This document shows positions 1-59,859 of a stretch of 64,000 nucleotides of DNA, piece by piece; within the stretch, counting starts at the first letter, position 1, and every line of letters begins with the position of its first letter. This DNA is from Eumeta japonica. Its lineage: Eukaryota; Arthropoda; Insecta; Lepidoptera; Psychidae. The stretch lies in the NCBI GenBank assembly GCA_005406025.1, contig BGZK01001439.1, forward strand, positions 1 through 64,000, read 5' to 3'. The notes under the pieces are model-generated. The model saw only the letters and a program-made list of their open reading frames with translations. It ran no database searches and was not told where the DNA came from. The translations under genes and the position numbers were made by a program.

Positions 1-761
1 GCCAATTTTGATAGTATTTGATAGAAAAGAACCATATTTAGGAACATAAGTTATATTTAAAATTATTTTTTTCACAAAATTCCTAATATAATGCATAAAT
101 GCTGGAAACGGGATTAGTACATACACATACTAATAAACCCAACTCTCAGACATTGAACAATAAACACCACGTATTTCGCTATTATACCAAGTTACACTGG
201 CGGTTATCAGAGGGCCGCCTGCGTTCTCGAGGGCAACAATCTCCCTTCGTGCGCTGAACCGCGCCGCGCACGCTCCGCGACAATCCGACTCCTGAGCGTC
301 GGGTTTTCAACTCGACGTCGCGTTCAGACAAACAATTGTGCGATGTCGACCGTAAGCCGATCTCTTTGATCGCTTCGCCAACACAAACATGTTTATTATT
401 AAAACTTTGGACCGGTGACCGTCCTGTCGCGTCAATTGAGATAATATTCATCGTCTATAATTTCGAATTCTCACAGAGAATGTTTTGCTGTTCGTTATTC
501 GATATCATGTGTTTACATTCATGTAACGTCAAAAAATAAATTGCGCACGATATTACCTAATCGATTTCTTATCACGACTCACGAGGAAGTTCTAAACTAT
601 ACATTTTTAAGTAGTATTTAGATACCGTAATCATATCTAAATATAGATTCCGTTTAATTTCTACCATAACATTTTAAAAATCAATCAATGGTTATAAATT
701 CATTTTATACATGAATCTAAAAGGTTAAGCTCTTAAAAAGTCATAATTAATACATAAAAAA

Positions 762-1331
762 CTGGACAAGTGCGAGTTCAACTCGCGTGGTGAGGATTTC
801 GAACGATCAATATGTCCTGTATCTAGCAAGGTTTTTTAAAGGTGATCCTAATTTGTTTGTTATGACTAAAACAACTGTAAATGAAAGTTTGAAAGATGTA
901 CCGTATTATTTCAAGACGAATAGATTTCTTACATGATTCCCTGTTATTTCATCAGTAGTTTCGGTTGTGAAGAGGAAGATGATTAAATAAAAACATTTTT
1001 CTTAAATAAAAATATTTATTATATAATCATAAAAAGTATATAATATATATGAGATCCTTACAACAAGCTCTTTCAATTGACATGTCATACGGTAGAGGTT
1101 GTCAAACTTTTTTTATATTTTCTATTTTTTTTCCCTAAAAGTACCCCCATATTCAGAATTTATTTATGTATTTATACGCTCGTATTCGGGTCGCAGAAGT
1201 AAATATGAACACCAATCATCAACTTATCCCTCCAGTAGATTTTGAGCAATTTGGTTTGTGACAGACGGAGACGGAGAGATCCGATAATGGTTCCGTTTTT
1301 TATTCATATGCCCCCACGAAAACCTAAAAAG
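762..1331 (+). mobile_element. degenerate lepidopteran interspersed repeat
   Basis: The left end reads GGACAAGTGCGAGTTCAACTCG, a decayed form of the CCGGCCAAGTGCGAGTCGGACTCG head seen throughout moth and butterfly genomes. The right end has the matching tail: a GACAGACGGA-type stretch near 1260, then a TTCCGTTTTTT block and an AACCTAAAAAG end. The head-to-tail distance is similar to the copy at 8909-9395. The family name is not certain; the pairing of head and tail is what is seen. Confidence 0.6.
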
Positions 1332-1348
1332 ACACCGCAAGGTGTCTT
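1329..1348. repeat. short perfect hairpin with GCAA loop
   Basis: AAGACACC and GGTGTCTT are perfect 8-bp arms around a GCAA tetraloop, at the very end of the repeat copy that precedes it. It resembles a bacterial intrinsic terminator, but in this eukaryotic setting that reading has no support. Confidence 0.5.
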
Positions 1349-1963
1349 CTTTATTTACCAAAGAATACCCAGATATTTTACCACGTTCAAGTTTCCACGT
1401 CCTTTCAAAATTTAACTTTGTATATCCATCATTAGTAAATTCGGTCAGTTAGAATTAAAATTATATCGAATAAAAGCCGCTACTTCTGTATATGTACTTG
1501 GTACTGGTTTTATGACGAGCAGTCTTGGTTTTACGTTTATATACAAGAACGTGCGCAAACACCCATTCAAGGAACTAACAGTGGTGTTACATCATCGTCG
1601 TTGAGATAGATTATCACCTTCCTGCTTTGTTAAGGTCATATTGATGATAACTTACAATAATTTTTATTGCAACTATTTAGCGTGTAAATATTATATCTGT
1701 TTTACTTTAGTGGTGATATGAATCTAAACAGTAATATAATTTACCAAATGTATATTTATGATGTATTATTGTAATTGTTACCGTTTTTATCACTTCTACA
1801 TGATTTCCCATTTTTTCGTTAACATTATTTATATTTGCGTTTTATTCTAATTACATTCAGAATCAGTAAGGCTAATAGTAGGAATGAAGAAGAATTGTAA
1901 CAAAATATAAGAAATAATCGTTTCCTACATTAAAAGTATGTTTCCGATATCGACTACTGCGCT

Positions 1964-2411
1964 TTAGTTCAGAGCTGTGTTGTGGTTTGTACTGTCAATC
2001 CTAGTATTATTTAGCTTTTGAACTGCTGAGCAGGCTTTCACCCGTGACAACGGAGAGCGGAGAAAGGGCGCGCGACCTGCGCAGCTGTCCCTCGGGCGCC
2101 CGCCGCCGCCCGCTGGGCGGGCGCTCCGCCCTCGCGGCCCGCGCCCACCCGCGCCGCGCCGTACCCTCTGTCCGTCAGTCCGCCGTCGGCGTTCGGTCGT
2201 GTCGTACGTCGTCACGGGGTGCGCCGCGGAACAGCCATGCGGTGAAGTGAAACTGTCAAACGTATTAACGATACCGACCCGCTACATCCGCACACCCCAG
2301 CCCTCGGCCACACGGTATCACGAGTCGGCGTTTCGGATTCATTGCTTGTGTGATCTGTGTGTGTCCGAAGTGGTGTCGCCGTTTTGGAAAATTGGATTAT
2401 ACGAACGAATA
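1964..2411 (+). promoter_or_regulatory. rdx: probable rdx promoter and 5' UTR
   Basis: A sharply bounded CpG-rich block (about 2040-2260) sits directly upstream of the first rdx start codon and of a strong splice donor at 2426. An arthropod initiator-like TCAGTC lies at 2175-2180, but I see no clear TATA box, and the transcription start is not fixed by sequence alone. Between that initiator and the start codon there is only one other ATG, a two-codon upstream ORF at 2237-2245. The frame of the main start stays open upstream to about 2199 but contains no earlier ATG, so the start at 2412 is preferred. Confidence 0.5.
2237..2245 (+). CDS. minimal upstream ORF (Met-Arg-stop)
   Basis: ATG CGG TGA in a favourable context (ACAGCCATG) lies 167 nt before the rdx start codon, inside the presumed 5' UTR. 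If the transcript includes it, it could lower initiation at the main ATG. It is out of frame with the main start. The sequence is certain; whether it is transcribed and used is inference. Confidence 0.35.
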   Translation: MR

Positions 2412-50146
<47,735 letters not shown>

Positions 50147-50874
50147 TGCACGCCGATCTCGCGTGCGACTCCGCCCCTCGCCTATACCAAAGACGCGCCG
50201 CCCGCCCCCAACCACATCTTCGAGTTCTACGCCGGCTGACGCAGCCGTCGGCGTCCGGGCCGCGGCGCGCGCTACACCCTGCGATCCTCTTAGATTATTG
50301 CGACGCGATCGACCCAGCAGTGCACGTCACGACGCGCAAGCTCGCTCGGTGAATGTGTTATTGTTCGAGAGCGGACCGGCTCGGTCTGCTGCGCTCTTCG
50401 GTTTACTTTGAATGATCTCAAGACAATATTCGATCCTAATATTTTTTCGTGTCTCGCGGATTAGTGTGCCGCTTTGATATGTTTACTTTTAATACGTAGG
50501 ACGTGCAATGAAGTGATCGAACGCTTTTTGCGCGTTTTAGTAGTTTTGTGAGTAGGGAGTTTTTACTGGCGCAAGTTGTATAAGTAAGGCTTCGATATTT
50601 GTCATTTATGTGGTCTTGCAGTTGTGTTTTTGATGTAAATTATTATTCGTATATTATAAACAAAGCTCACAAAAATTTTGTTGTGTATAAACTCAATTTT
50701 TGCTTTTAGTTGTTTTATACGAGAAGTAAATTTTGAATACCCATATTGATGATTTCATGATGATCACAGCTTAATATCTAAAATTTTACGTTGGGCTTAA
50801 CGAGCCCCAATTTTATCAAATTGAAAGTAGTAGTATCTTGTAGCAGTTTCTGAATAAGAAGATATTATTGAATG

Positions 50875-50880
50875 AATAAA
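50875..50880 (+). promoter_or_regulatory. rdx: polyadenylation signal AATAAA (proximal)
   Basis: First canonical AATAAA after the rdx stop (729 nt downstream), followed within 30 nt by T- and GT-containing sequence. Confidence 0.5.
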
Positions 50881-51565
50881 ATATCTGTTTTAATATCAGA
50901 ATTTTGTACTGAATTTTGCATGACATTGTACATTTTCTGCCATGCTACAGTCTACAAAACTAACATCACAATTCACATCACTACAATATTCACATTCTAA
51001 ATTCCGTACAAAAGTCTGGGAAGCCATAAGTGGTAGGTGACTCGAGTGATTGTAAGTATATTGGAATTGTTGGTATTGTAAATAGTTGAGCTACGATCCC
51101 ACCATTTTAATATTTCTAAGTACTAAATTATAAGTGGTAACACAGGTTGACTCTGTTAATGTTTGCTTTGTAATAAGAATTTTATTCAATTCTCATATTT
51201 CTCATTTTGAGCTGTTTTAATTTGAATAACATTTGCTTCGTCTGTTATATACATGCGTCGGATTTCCGTGTGTTGTATTATCGAAGGTATGTGTACAGTG
51301 TGTATCCTGAAATCGGTCTAGCATGTCGCTCTTGTCGTTGCTCACTTTGTGAATATGAGGTTATCTGCCCATTTTGAATTAGGAAATGGTATTCTTGGCC
51401 ATTTGTGTCATAATGTGATGTTTCATTATAGTAAACTTATTTGCCTTGACGCATTGTTTTGTATTACTGGATGTGTCTTATTAATATCACTCGTAAAATG
51501 TATCCAGAATGTACGATGTTGCTCCATAGCTAAGTTTTAGCAATTATGAAAGATGTACAGAGGCC

Positions 51566-51571
51566 AATAAA
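51566..51571 (+). promoter_or_regulatory. rdx: polyadenylation signal AATAAA (distal)
   Basis: Canonical hexamer 1.4 kb after the stop, followed by TTTGTAACACC and TTTTGTACC, a reasonable downstream element. Further AATAAA copies at 51697 and 51710 could serve the same end. Confidence 0.45.
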
Positions 51572-51720
51572 CAAACATATTTGTAACACCATTTTGTACC
51601 CATTTCTCATTTACATAATATAATCTGTTAATGTGTAATATTTATAGAAGACAAAACGGAACTGTCAAAAATAATAACTGTGATTTCAAAATTGTCAATA
51701 AATTGAGCAAATAAATAAAA

Positions 51721-53461
51721 ATATGTAATATACTTGTCTTTTAATAAATTTCAATGTATTTCACCTAGTAAATCACCCCCAAATTTACCATTATGGAAAT
51801 TGTAATTGTACTATAGTTTTATTATTTAAGCTGTTCTCTGTTTCTACTTAAATATTAATTTTTATTTCACATAATATGCCATACTGAATATTCATATTCA
51901 ATTAGTGCAAGACAATGACAGCTTTAAAATAGTATTTTAATGTTGCGGTTCTAAAATTACTATTTTAGATTATTTGCGACTCCAGTCATTATATTTTAAT
52001 TATTATGAAACTTTCCGCGCGCATCAAATTGGCTGCGCTTTCTTATCGTAAAATATATCGTTATTACTATAAACGTCTGTCTCGCATTAGGAGCCTTTCA
52101 TGTACACATTTTTTTTGTAATCTTGAAACCCTCTACCCATTGTAAGCTAAAGTAAACTAAGCTCACTCCCTGCCCCCATACTTATGTACAAATTGGTACA
52201 TTTTTACAGAATGTTCAAGTCTACTATTTTTGTGAACAAGTACCCATCACAGTTATGAAATCTACAATGAAATAAGCAATTTATAAACGACATAGGAATT
52301 TAATGCGTATTTAATATTTACTCAAGAAAATCATTGGCCTTATATTTAAATACTACGTTGTTGACATATAAAAAATATTTATTTAATTTATTTAATATAA
52401 ATGGAAATTACTGGTCCTTGATCAATAATAAAGAAATATCAATTTAGGACACGTCAAATCCAACGATATTAGCCAGGACAAATTCATTCTAGTGAATATC
52501 GAGCGAGGTATTTCCCCTACTTCGTTTCTTTCGTACTTAACCATAATTAACACGACATGAAAGTGAGTTAGGAATAATCAATTATTTGAAAATAGCTTAA
52601 GGATCATTTTCGCTTTAGGACACAAGTAGGTTTGACATAAATGTTGAAATCAGAATCTATTAATTTCGCAAAAACGAAACGCTAAATAAATAAATATTGG
52701 TGACGTAATCGCCATTCGACACCCTGCCCCATGTTATCAAAGTAAGCAAAGACCCCCAACCCCTTTAGTGCTTGTAATACTTGAACAGCCCCTTACTGGG
52801 AGGCAGTACAAGCTTAAAAATCTCATATACAATGTTTCCGATTCGTATTTGCTTTAACTTTTGGAAAAGAAAGTAAGGTAATTTTATCGACAAAAATAAA
52901 ATAAATTAATTTCCTGTACGATATTTTTTTAATGATTTTTTGAATATTAAATCTTAATTTTGGTTAGTCTATACTTAAAATTCTAAAAATATATTTAAAA
53001 CATTAATACAATTAACTAAATGTTTTTTTTTGTAAGTTAGTTAAATTATGGATGACTGTAAAAATAATTCACTTAAGGATAAGAAGACAAAGACCATGAG
53101 GATGATTATAAAGATAATTCGCTTATTATTTTTTTTAGACAATATAAAATTAACAAAACGATAATATTTTTAAAAAGTCAGTTTTTTTGTGTATTTCGTA
53201 AATTAGCCCGTTAAGTTTCTAATATTTTGATTTCTTTTACATCTACAATAAACTACAGAAAAAATTTTAGAACATTTCAAATCTCTAGCTCATTTTTATG
53301 GCCTTCTGTAATAATAGTAAACAAAGCCTACGAGGTTTTTTATTTTGTACATCAATTTTGTTTCAGCGAAGTGGCCGGGTCATAAATGACGTTACTGCGG
53401 GCGAGGGGGAGGAGACTGCAAATTTAATTATTAGTCAGTTTAATTAATAGTGACTTTGTGC
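51721..53461. other. intergenic AT-rich DNA
   Basis: No exon, RNA gene or clear repeat recognised. A C-rich patch at about 52720-52800 is the only departure from the AT-rich background. Confidence 0.5.
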
Positions 53462-53471
53462 TTAAATAGAC

Positions 53472-54115
53472 GTGTTTCAAAAACGTTTGTTTTCTTTACG
53501 ACTATTGTCTGTTATTAAAATGGATCCGCAATCAAATTACAGCAACTCCAAGATTGCTGATATCCATTTTATTTATGGATTTTATAATGGGAATTCTCGA
53601 GCTACGAGAATATCGTTCGAAATTTCCAAGGAGGCGTACACCAGACTTATTGATGATTATTTAATCGGACCCATTATACTACCACTAATATTAAATGGGC
53701 ATAGATTTTTATCTTTTTTATAAAATGATTTTGCAGAGATAATAGACAATTTATTAACGAGATACAGTCGCCGTCTATGGCTGCAACTCAACGGATGCCC
53801 TTCCCAATTTACAGTAGGTGTGCAGAATTATCTAAATTTGAATTATCAATGTATTGGACTAGGAAGAGAAGTCGCTTGGACGCCCAGATCGCCTGATTTT
53901 ACCTCAATGGATTTTTCTTGCGAGGGACTTTGAAACAAAAGTGTACGCTACTGGCATTAACACTCACAACGAATTAATTGAAAGAATTTTAGTTGCTGCT
54001 GATTAAATCCGACCTTTCCAGGGATGATTCGTCGAACTACGTCATCTGTCGGGTTAAGAGCTACAATGTGCATAAAAAATCAAGGAGGGCATTTTGAAAA
54101 TATTATAAATTAATG
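53472..54115 (+). pseudogene. decayed DDE transposase (DUF4817/IS630-Tc1-mariner type)
   Basis: The N-terminal piece reads I-A-D-I-H-F-I-Y-G-F-Y-N-G-N from about 53551, matching the helix-turn-helix (DUF4817-like) start of a lepidopteran transposase family. A shifted later piece reads W-T-P-R-S-P-D-F-T-S-M-D-F (about 53878), the usual catalytic-domain segment before the last acidic residue. The end reads C-I-K-N-Q-G-G-H-F-E-N (about 54069). The middle is deleted, and stops and frameshifts separate the parts. Inert remnant. Confidence 0.65.
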
Positions 54116-54754
54116 TTATGTACATTTTCACAAAAAATACATTATTACAGAAGCAATTGTCGACAGAATTGTATTACGTCATCCTTATTTTTAAACTTTA
54201 TTAGTGTTTAAATTCATTTTTGAATTGACAGAACGGGAAATTTAGTTATTCCGACCAGGCGAAATAAAGCAATCAGAACATCATATTTGTATTTTTTTAA
54301 GTATTGCAAATAGGTGCAGCTTTAAGCTTTATCGTCATTTGGTATGAATAATATCTAGTTTCAAAATAAGAAAAAATAAAATATCCTTAATGACTTAATT
54401 TGTGAAATACAGAAGAATAAGGTAAAATGAACCAAAAATTTTTGGGTATTTTACAGTTTTGTATTTTTGTTTCAACTAAAAAATATACATTTGTAGAAAA
54501 TAATTTTAATACTCAAAATGAGGATACATTTAATTAATTAACAAAAAAATAATCAATCGCTAATCAACTTTTAAATGATTTATAAATTTTTAAGTATTCA
54601 CTCGGAAATATTGATAATTTACATTTCAAAAATCCATTATAAAAAAAACTAATGAATAATGAAATGTTTATTGTATTTTTGTGGATAAAATTAGCTCTAT
54701 TTTCTTTTTCCAAAGTTAGAACGTACACGAATTAGGAATTTTGTATATATTTTG

Positions 54755-54870
54755 TATATACTAGCGGTCACCCGCGTGCTTCACTGGGCGTTTTAAATTC
54801 AGCAATTTTTTTATTATTCCTAGCCCCCAGTTTTGCTCCCGTGGACATAGATTAGAATTAATCCCTTCAT
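54755..54870 (+). mobile_element. lepidopteran 'CTAGCGGTC' repeat end
   Basis: ACTAGCGGTCACCCGCGTGC followed by TTCACTGGGCG and, 50 nt on, CCCCCAGTTTTGCTCCCGTG is the usual end of a widespread lepidopteran repeat, probably Helitron- or SINE-related. Class uncertain. Confidence 0.5.
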
Positions 54871-54874
54871 TTTT

Positions 54875-56800
54875 TAATCGGTTGATTTTGCTGTAAATTT
54901 TGATAGCGATCACGGTCACATTCTCGATATCAATTCCATTATGAGGTCCAGTCTCTGTCTCGCTCTCGATTTAAATGCCTGTCTCATACCGATCTTGGTC
55001 CTCCTTTGGGCATTAATTGTAGTAAATAATAATAAGTTACAATTTATACTGGAACCGATATCGAAACGACGACGAAATGTATAAATACCACTATTACTGG
55101 TATTTGAACAATCCGTCCAGCCATCAGCGTATGACAAACATCCAAACTAACATACTTATACATTTTTTCATATTGTGTGTACGTGTACGTGTATGTGTGC
55201 GAGTGCGTGTACGTGTACCTACGTGCGCGTGGGGGAGTGCGTGTGCGAGTGCATGTGCGTGGGTGCGTGTCCGCGTGCGCGCGTGTGTCTGTATAATCCA
55301 CGAATATATTTACAATAATTAAATGAACGGAAATTGTCATCTTTTGGTTGATCTATAAGCCAAAAGAAGGCAATATTTTTTTTTCTTCAAGTGTAAGTCT
55401 CATTTGTACAAAAATGAGACTTAATCGCATCTATTTAGTACACATCTATAAATATTACCTATTCCTTTGCCATACGACTCAAAAATAATTCTATTAGAAA
55501 GGTCTAATATCATTTGCACAATGAATGAGACGTGAATTTCTAGCCCATTGGTCAAAACTTGTGCAAACCAAACTACTACCTATGTGTCTTCTACTTCATC
55601 ATTACAAATCTTTTGATTCTCTTAATACGTATTTGAATCTTGCAAGAATTGTATGAGTAAATGCTCCATAATCGATAAATTTGCTTTCCCTAGGTGTTGA
55701 ATTTGAAGTTGAATTCAGGATTTTCATATTGTGAACTATTAGTAATACATGAAAAATAACTTAAAAAATATGTGTAAAAAACTGCTTTCAAAAACCTTAA
55801 AATAATTATTTGTTTTTGAAGCTGGTGTCAGCTAAAGATGGGCCAGACACGGTTTTATGTCAATTTTCATAATTCAAATTGAGCATGGAATTCTAAAAAT
55901 CATGTAGATTACATTTTTTTTCCTTGGTTTTATCTATGTTCATCGAAAACTTCTTTGAAATCGGTCAAATTATAAGGGTGCTACAATCCCATCCTACACA
56001 ACCACATATACAAATCAAATAAAGATATCTTTATTTCCTAGTGAATTACACTTGAAATACCTACGTCATTAGAACTCTAAACATTCTCTTTGTGCTAATA
56101 AGAATAACTTGTAAAAATGTCAGTGAAATCGATAAAACTAAAAAGGTTCATGAAATAGTCATGAAACCCTAAAAAATGCATTCTATATTCTTTCATCGAC
56201 TTTCAGCTGTTTTCATACTAAATGTTAATAAAATCAGTTGTCATTAGAATTTTTAGTAATTTTCACAGAATCTTAACATACAATCAATGTTTTGTCAACT
56301 TTTATTGCAATAGCCTTCGTCTACGGCTCCACCCACTTGAATAAGTGCGAGTTGCACACGCTCATAAAGGATTTCGTACCACTATACATTATTAAGCACT
56401 GCTACATTATTAAGCACTGCATAGTTTCCGAAAATTGTTAATGAAAAACAAAAAGAAATATTGTGATCAAAGAAAAAACGCTATAAAAACATATTTCTTG
56501 TATAGGGCCCCATTAAATTTTTAACTTTACTTTTATTATTTGTTTTTATAGCGAATATAGGACTACTATATTTGTAATAAAAGAATCTGTGAAACAAATT
56601 TGTGAAACATTGTGAAGGAAATTTTATATAATTTGTGAAATTTGAAATTGTCTACCTAATACCATTCAAGCATTAGTAAAAAACATTGAAAATGACAGGT
56701 TTTGTTTTTGTAGAGACACCCCCTTATATTTTAACTTTCTGTATTTTGTTAATTGTTGTTATGGCGGCCATAGTTACCCATACTCTGCGAAATCTCTACC
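54875..56800. other. intergenic AT-rich DNA
   Basis: Apart from the alternating tract, I see no gene. Around 54910-55000 the DNA has a GA/TC-rich low-complexity character (CTCGATATC, CTGTCTCGCTCTCGATTT) related in style to 57100-57170. A tail-like CATGAAACCCTAAAAAATGC lies at about 56160. Confidence 0.45.
55175..55292. repeat. alternating purine-pyrimidine (GT/CG-rich) tract
   Basis: About 115 nt of imperfect GTGTAC/GTGCGT/GCGTGT units, almost all alternating purine and pyrimidine. It gives long frames in both directions that are only repeat translations. Such tracts can adopt Z-DNA. Confidence 0.8.
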
Positions 56801-56819
56801 TATTACGATTCCAAAGATA

Positions 56820-56900
56820 TGGTCCTGTGACAGACGTACGGACAGCGGAGGCTTAGTGATAAAGTTCTTTTGGCACACTTTCAGTACCCAAATAGATGCA
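56820..56900 (+). mobile_element. tail fragment of the lepidopteran interspersed repeat
   Basis: TGTGACAGACGTACGGACAG, CGGAGGCTTAGTGATAAAG and then TTTTGGCACACTTTCAGTAC follow the tail of a common lepidopteran repeat in decayed form. Confidence 0.5.
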
Positions 56901-57011
56901 ACATTCAAGATTAAGCAAAACGATTTCTTGGACACAACATTTGTGAAGGGGTAAAAACGTATACCCACTTTAAATTACAGGGGCGTGAGGTTGCGGGCAT
57001 GATGTGTACAC

Positions 57012-57215
57012 GTGCAACGTGAGCGCATTACGGAAAATCTTGTAGAGGTAGAAATCAAGAGTGGTTATGGGATTGATAGTAATGAAAAAGAAACCAACAC
57101 CGAGCTCGACATTGAAAGCAGAATTGAAATCGAGAGCAGGACCATATTGGAATCAAGGTTATCAGAGAAAGCGAATTATGTATATGATGATTCATTTCGT
57201 TCTACATTCACGTAG
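57012..57215 (+). other. acidic low-complexity open frame
   Basis: A 67-codon frame begins at GTG and contains repeated I-E-S-R / E-I-E-S units encoded by GA-rich DNA. It lacks an ATG start and recognisable splice borders. It is most likely a low-complexity repeat of a kind recurring in insect genomes, not a gene. Confidence 0.35.
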
Positions 57216-57599
57216 ATGACGTAAAGTACGAGTGAATTTAAATTATTAAAATACACAATTATTGTAAAATATAGGCAAATTTGCGCCCTAGTTATAAACT
57301 GCGACTATATTATAACTTTAATTGATATAAGTTTGATTCTTATGAATATTACATATATTTGTTCAATTCTTATGTTTCCCTTAAAATATTTATTATTGGA
57401 TTCTAATGCGTGACGGGACGCATACATAGCTGATGGTGTTCCGTTACGTTAATTAATATTTTAATTCGTAATAATAGTAATACATCTGTTGAAATACACC
57501 AGAAAATTACTTTGTGCATGTGTCGTCACAACTTTTAAATCGTTTGGTATTTGCTTTAAAAACAGTATGAAAGGAATTTAAATGCCAGACATCTAATAC

Positions 57600-57920
57600 C
57601 TTTAAACGAGCAATTCTTGTATATTTGTTTGTTTATATATACCAGCTACCTCGGAAACGGCTCTAACGATTTTCATGAAAAATTTTATTTAGATAAAGTT
57701 TAGTGTTTTAAGTTTATCTACATAGATGTTTTTCCCGGGAAAACGCGATTTTCCAAGAAAAAAATTAAAAACCGGGATATGAATGCTTACTTACTAAATA
57801 TATAGATATTTCGCCACGGGCTTTACAGTTACCGTGGAGCAGCGGCTATCACGTATGTTTTCTGTGCAGCAGATCCCGAGTTCGAGCCTGGGGTGCATCT
57901 TGATTTTTTTTAATTTCTTT
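57600..57920 (+). mobile_element. composite repeat with tRNA-like SINE part
   Basis: The first part (ACCTCGGAAACGGCTCTAAC, GATTTTCATGAAA, CGGGAAAACGCG) is a familiar lepidopteran repeat body. The second (about 57825-57900) is tRNA-like, with a B-box-like GAGTTCGAGCC at 57878-57888 and a T-rich end (TTGATTTTTTTT). I read it as a tRNA-derived SINE joined to another repeat. It does not fold as an intact tRNA gene. Confidence 0.5.
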
Positions 57921-59500
57921 TTTATCACGCTTTTTTAATTTTTATTATTATGACAAGCATTTTTATCTTGCAAGTTAAATTTGATCCACTTCCCGGTTGC
58001 TTTTTTTAAAATTAATTTTATCAAAAATAACCTCAATATTAGTTGTTTTTATTTTCAAATGTTTTTGGAATATTAATTTGAAAATGTGTCAGTCGTCAGT
58101 TGTGGTCCATTCAATGGGATACGAGTGCCATCTTGTGTTAAAGATAAAACTACGATCTCAATTAGATCTCAATACGATCACATTAGTAGCACTAAGTAAG
58201 TAGTCAAATATGTCCGCGTACAATTTATTTATGTTGGGTTCAAACTTCAAAACCTAGATGCGTATCAAATGTGCCCTCTCTAACAATTCCATATAGAGAA
58301 TAACATCGTAAGCTTGTAATACAATTAAGTATTTTCTCTTTTTTTTTTTGGTAATACAATACGAAAAGATAAACTGAAATAAATACATTATAGGCAAACA
58401 CCGGATGAAACTGTCGTTTTGGGAAGGTAGAGAACATTAATTTAATAATTCGCAAGTTTTCTGCGTATCTACTCTTGTCTACAACAATAACGTTATTTCA
58501 TTGTTACTAACGACCTGTAGTTTCAGTTATTCGTGGGTAATTTACATGAAATGAAAAAAGTTAGTAGAAGAAGAATGTTGCTCCTGGTCCGGTAACATAG
58601 GCAAAAGGCTCAATTGATCAAAGGCCAGTTGCCCTTCTAAAACCGGCCTTTGTTCAAGGAACTCGCTTTCAAAAGCTGTATATTAACTGTTCAGGTTTGA
58701 GGTCCATCGGACTACCGCAATATTATTTTCATACTTTATAAAGTCTATAACAACTTTAATTACACACTTCTCAAAGTATATATAATAATAAAAAAACAGT
58801 AGTCAAACAGTGCTTCCAACATAAATATTGTTGTGTTGGTAGCACTGTTTATGTCAGCACCTCTAATATCAACTCATTAAGTACCTACTAGCACTAACCA
58901 CCGGGTCGTGTATATTTGTACCTTTATTTATATATGATTCGCGTAGTATTTAAACTTCAATGTCCATTTTCTTTTTTGCTATATTATAAAACAAATGTAC
59001 ACACACATGCATAAATTTAACCAAGGAAATTAGTTCCCATTATTTTAAGACAGCAATATGTGTATATGTACAAATTGAAACATAGCTAATCTAAAACTTT
59101 TAAAAATTTGGACGATAACTTTTATTTCTGAAGGTTTGCTTTTCGAGTTTATCGATATGGACGTATTCTCTGTAAAAACGAGAAAAATATTCTCTATATA
59201 TTATTTTATTTAGCCCGACTTTGTGGAATTTTGAGGTAAATACATAGTTGCTTTCATTGTTTTTCAACAACAAGTGGCACTACATAACACAGTCTTCAGA
59301 TGGCACTAACTAAATAAAGTACGTTGGTGTATTTTGCATTTTACGATTTGTCTATATATTAAGTATTTATTTGTTACAAATGAACACAGGAAACTTTTTC
59401 CGAGGGAAGTTATTTTATGCCCACGACAAACTCGAAAGAAGCCGAATTAAGTTGGATTGTACCTGTACTGGTATTAACCCTTAACAAGAAACACTTTCAT
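57921..59500. other. intergenic AT-rich DNA
   Basis: No exon recognised. It contains a hairpin at 58805-58850. The rest is AT-rich, and I see nothing further. Confidence 0.5.
58805..58850. repeat. hairpin with 17-nt arms and one mismatch
   Basis: AAACAGTGCTTCCAACA pairs with TGTTGGTAGCACTGTTT except for one T-T mismatch, with a 12-nt AT-rich loop. Possible small RNA hairpin or repeat end; no expression evidence can be read from sequence. Confidence 0.65.
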
Positions 59501-59859
59501 GCTCATAGGTAATAACTAAAATTTTTGTTGTCCGCGTTTTTGGATATACCCCTTCGAAATAGCTGTAACTTTTCAGTCATACTTTTATGCTCTTAACATT
59601 TAGTAAAGTTATGTTGGCCATACTGGGCTTGACAACTTTTACATACTTACTTTACTATTGTTCTGTGATGTACATTATTTCTTTGGGCAACATGTTTAAT
59701 TGTTCTGAATTCATTTTATGTAGTCTGTGAACGTGTTTTTAAAATAATATTTCGTGAAAGATTGTTAATACATATCTACAATAAATAGTGTTTTGTCCGT
59801 GGATTATATTAGGACATTACTGGAATTCCTAAGTCGTCTGTTATCTAAACTGTTTTATC

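Larger units (their letters stand above)
1..1960. other. upstream non-coding region
   Basis: No coding exon was recognised here. The stretch is AT-rich, with one CpG-rich block at about 182-340 that stands out from the background and may be a regulatory element or part of a distal 5' exon. A degenerate interspersed repeat occupies about 762-1331 and is listed separately. The short reading frames in this stretch start and stop at random and carry no motif I know. Confidence 0.6.
50147..51720 (+). other. rdx: rdx 3' UTR (extent uncertain)
   Basis: The first 260 nt after the stop are GC-rich like the exon, then composition falls to AT-rich. The UTR end is unknown; candidate signals lie at 50875, 51566, 51697 and 51710. 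The frames seen over 50146-50411 are a by-product of the GC-rich UTR. Confidence 0.6.

Noticed and set aside
1329..1348. Hairpin followed by T-rich DNA resembling a bacterial terminator
   Set aside because: The window is clearly eukaryotic, and the hairpin sits at the end of an interspersed repeat; short perfect hairpins are common by chance.
55044..55340. 98-codon minus-strand frame with T-Y-T repeats
   Set aside because: It is simply the translation of the alternating GT/AC tract.
57825..57900. tRNA-like sequence
   Set aside because: A B-box-like GAGTTCGAGCC is present, but there is no cloverleaf or acceptor stem; it fits a tRNA-derived SINE better.
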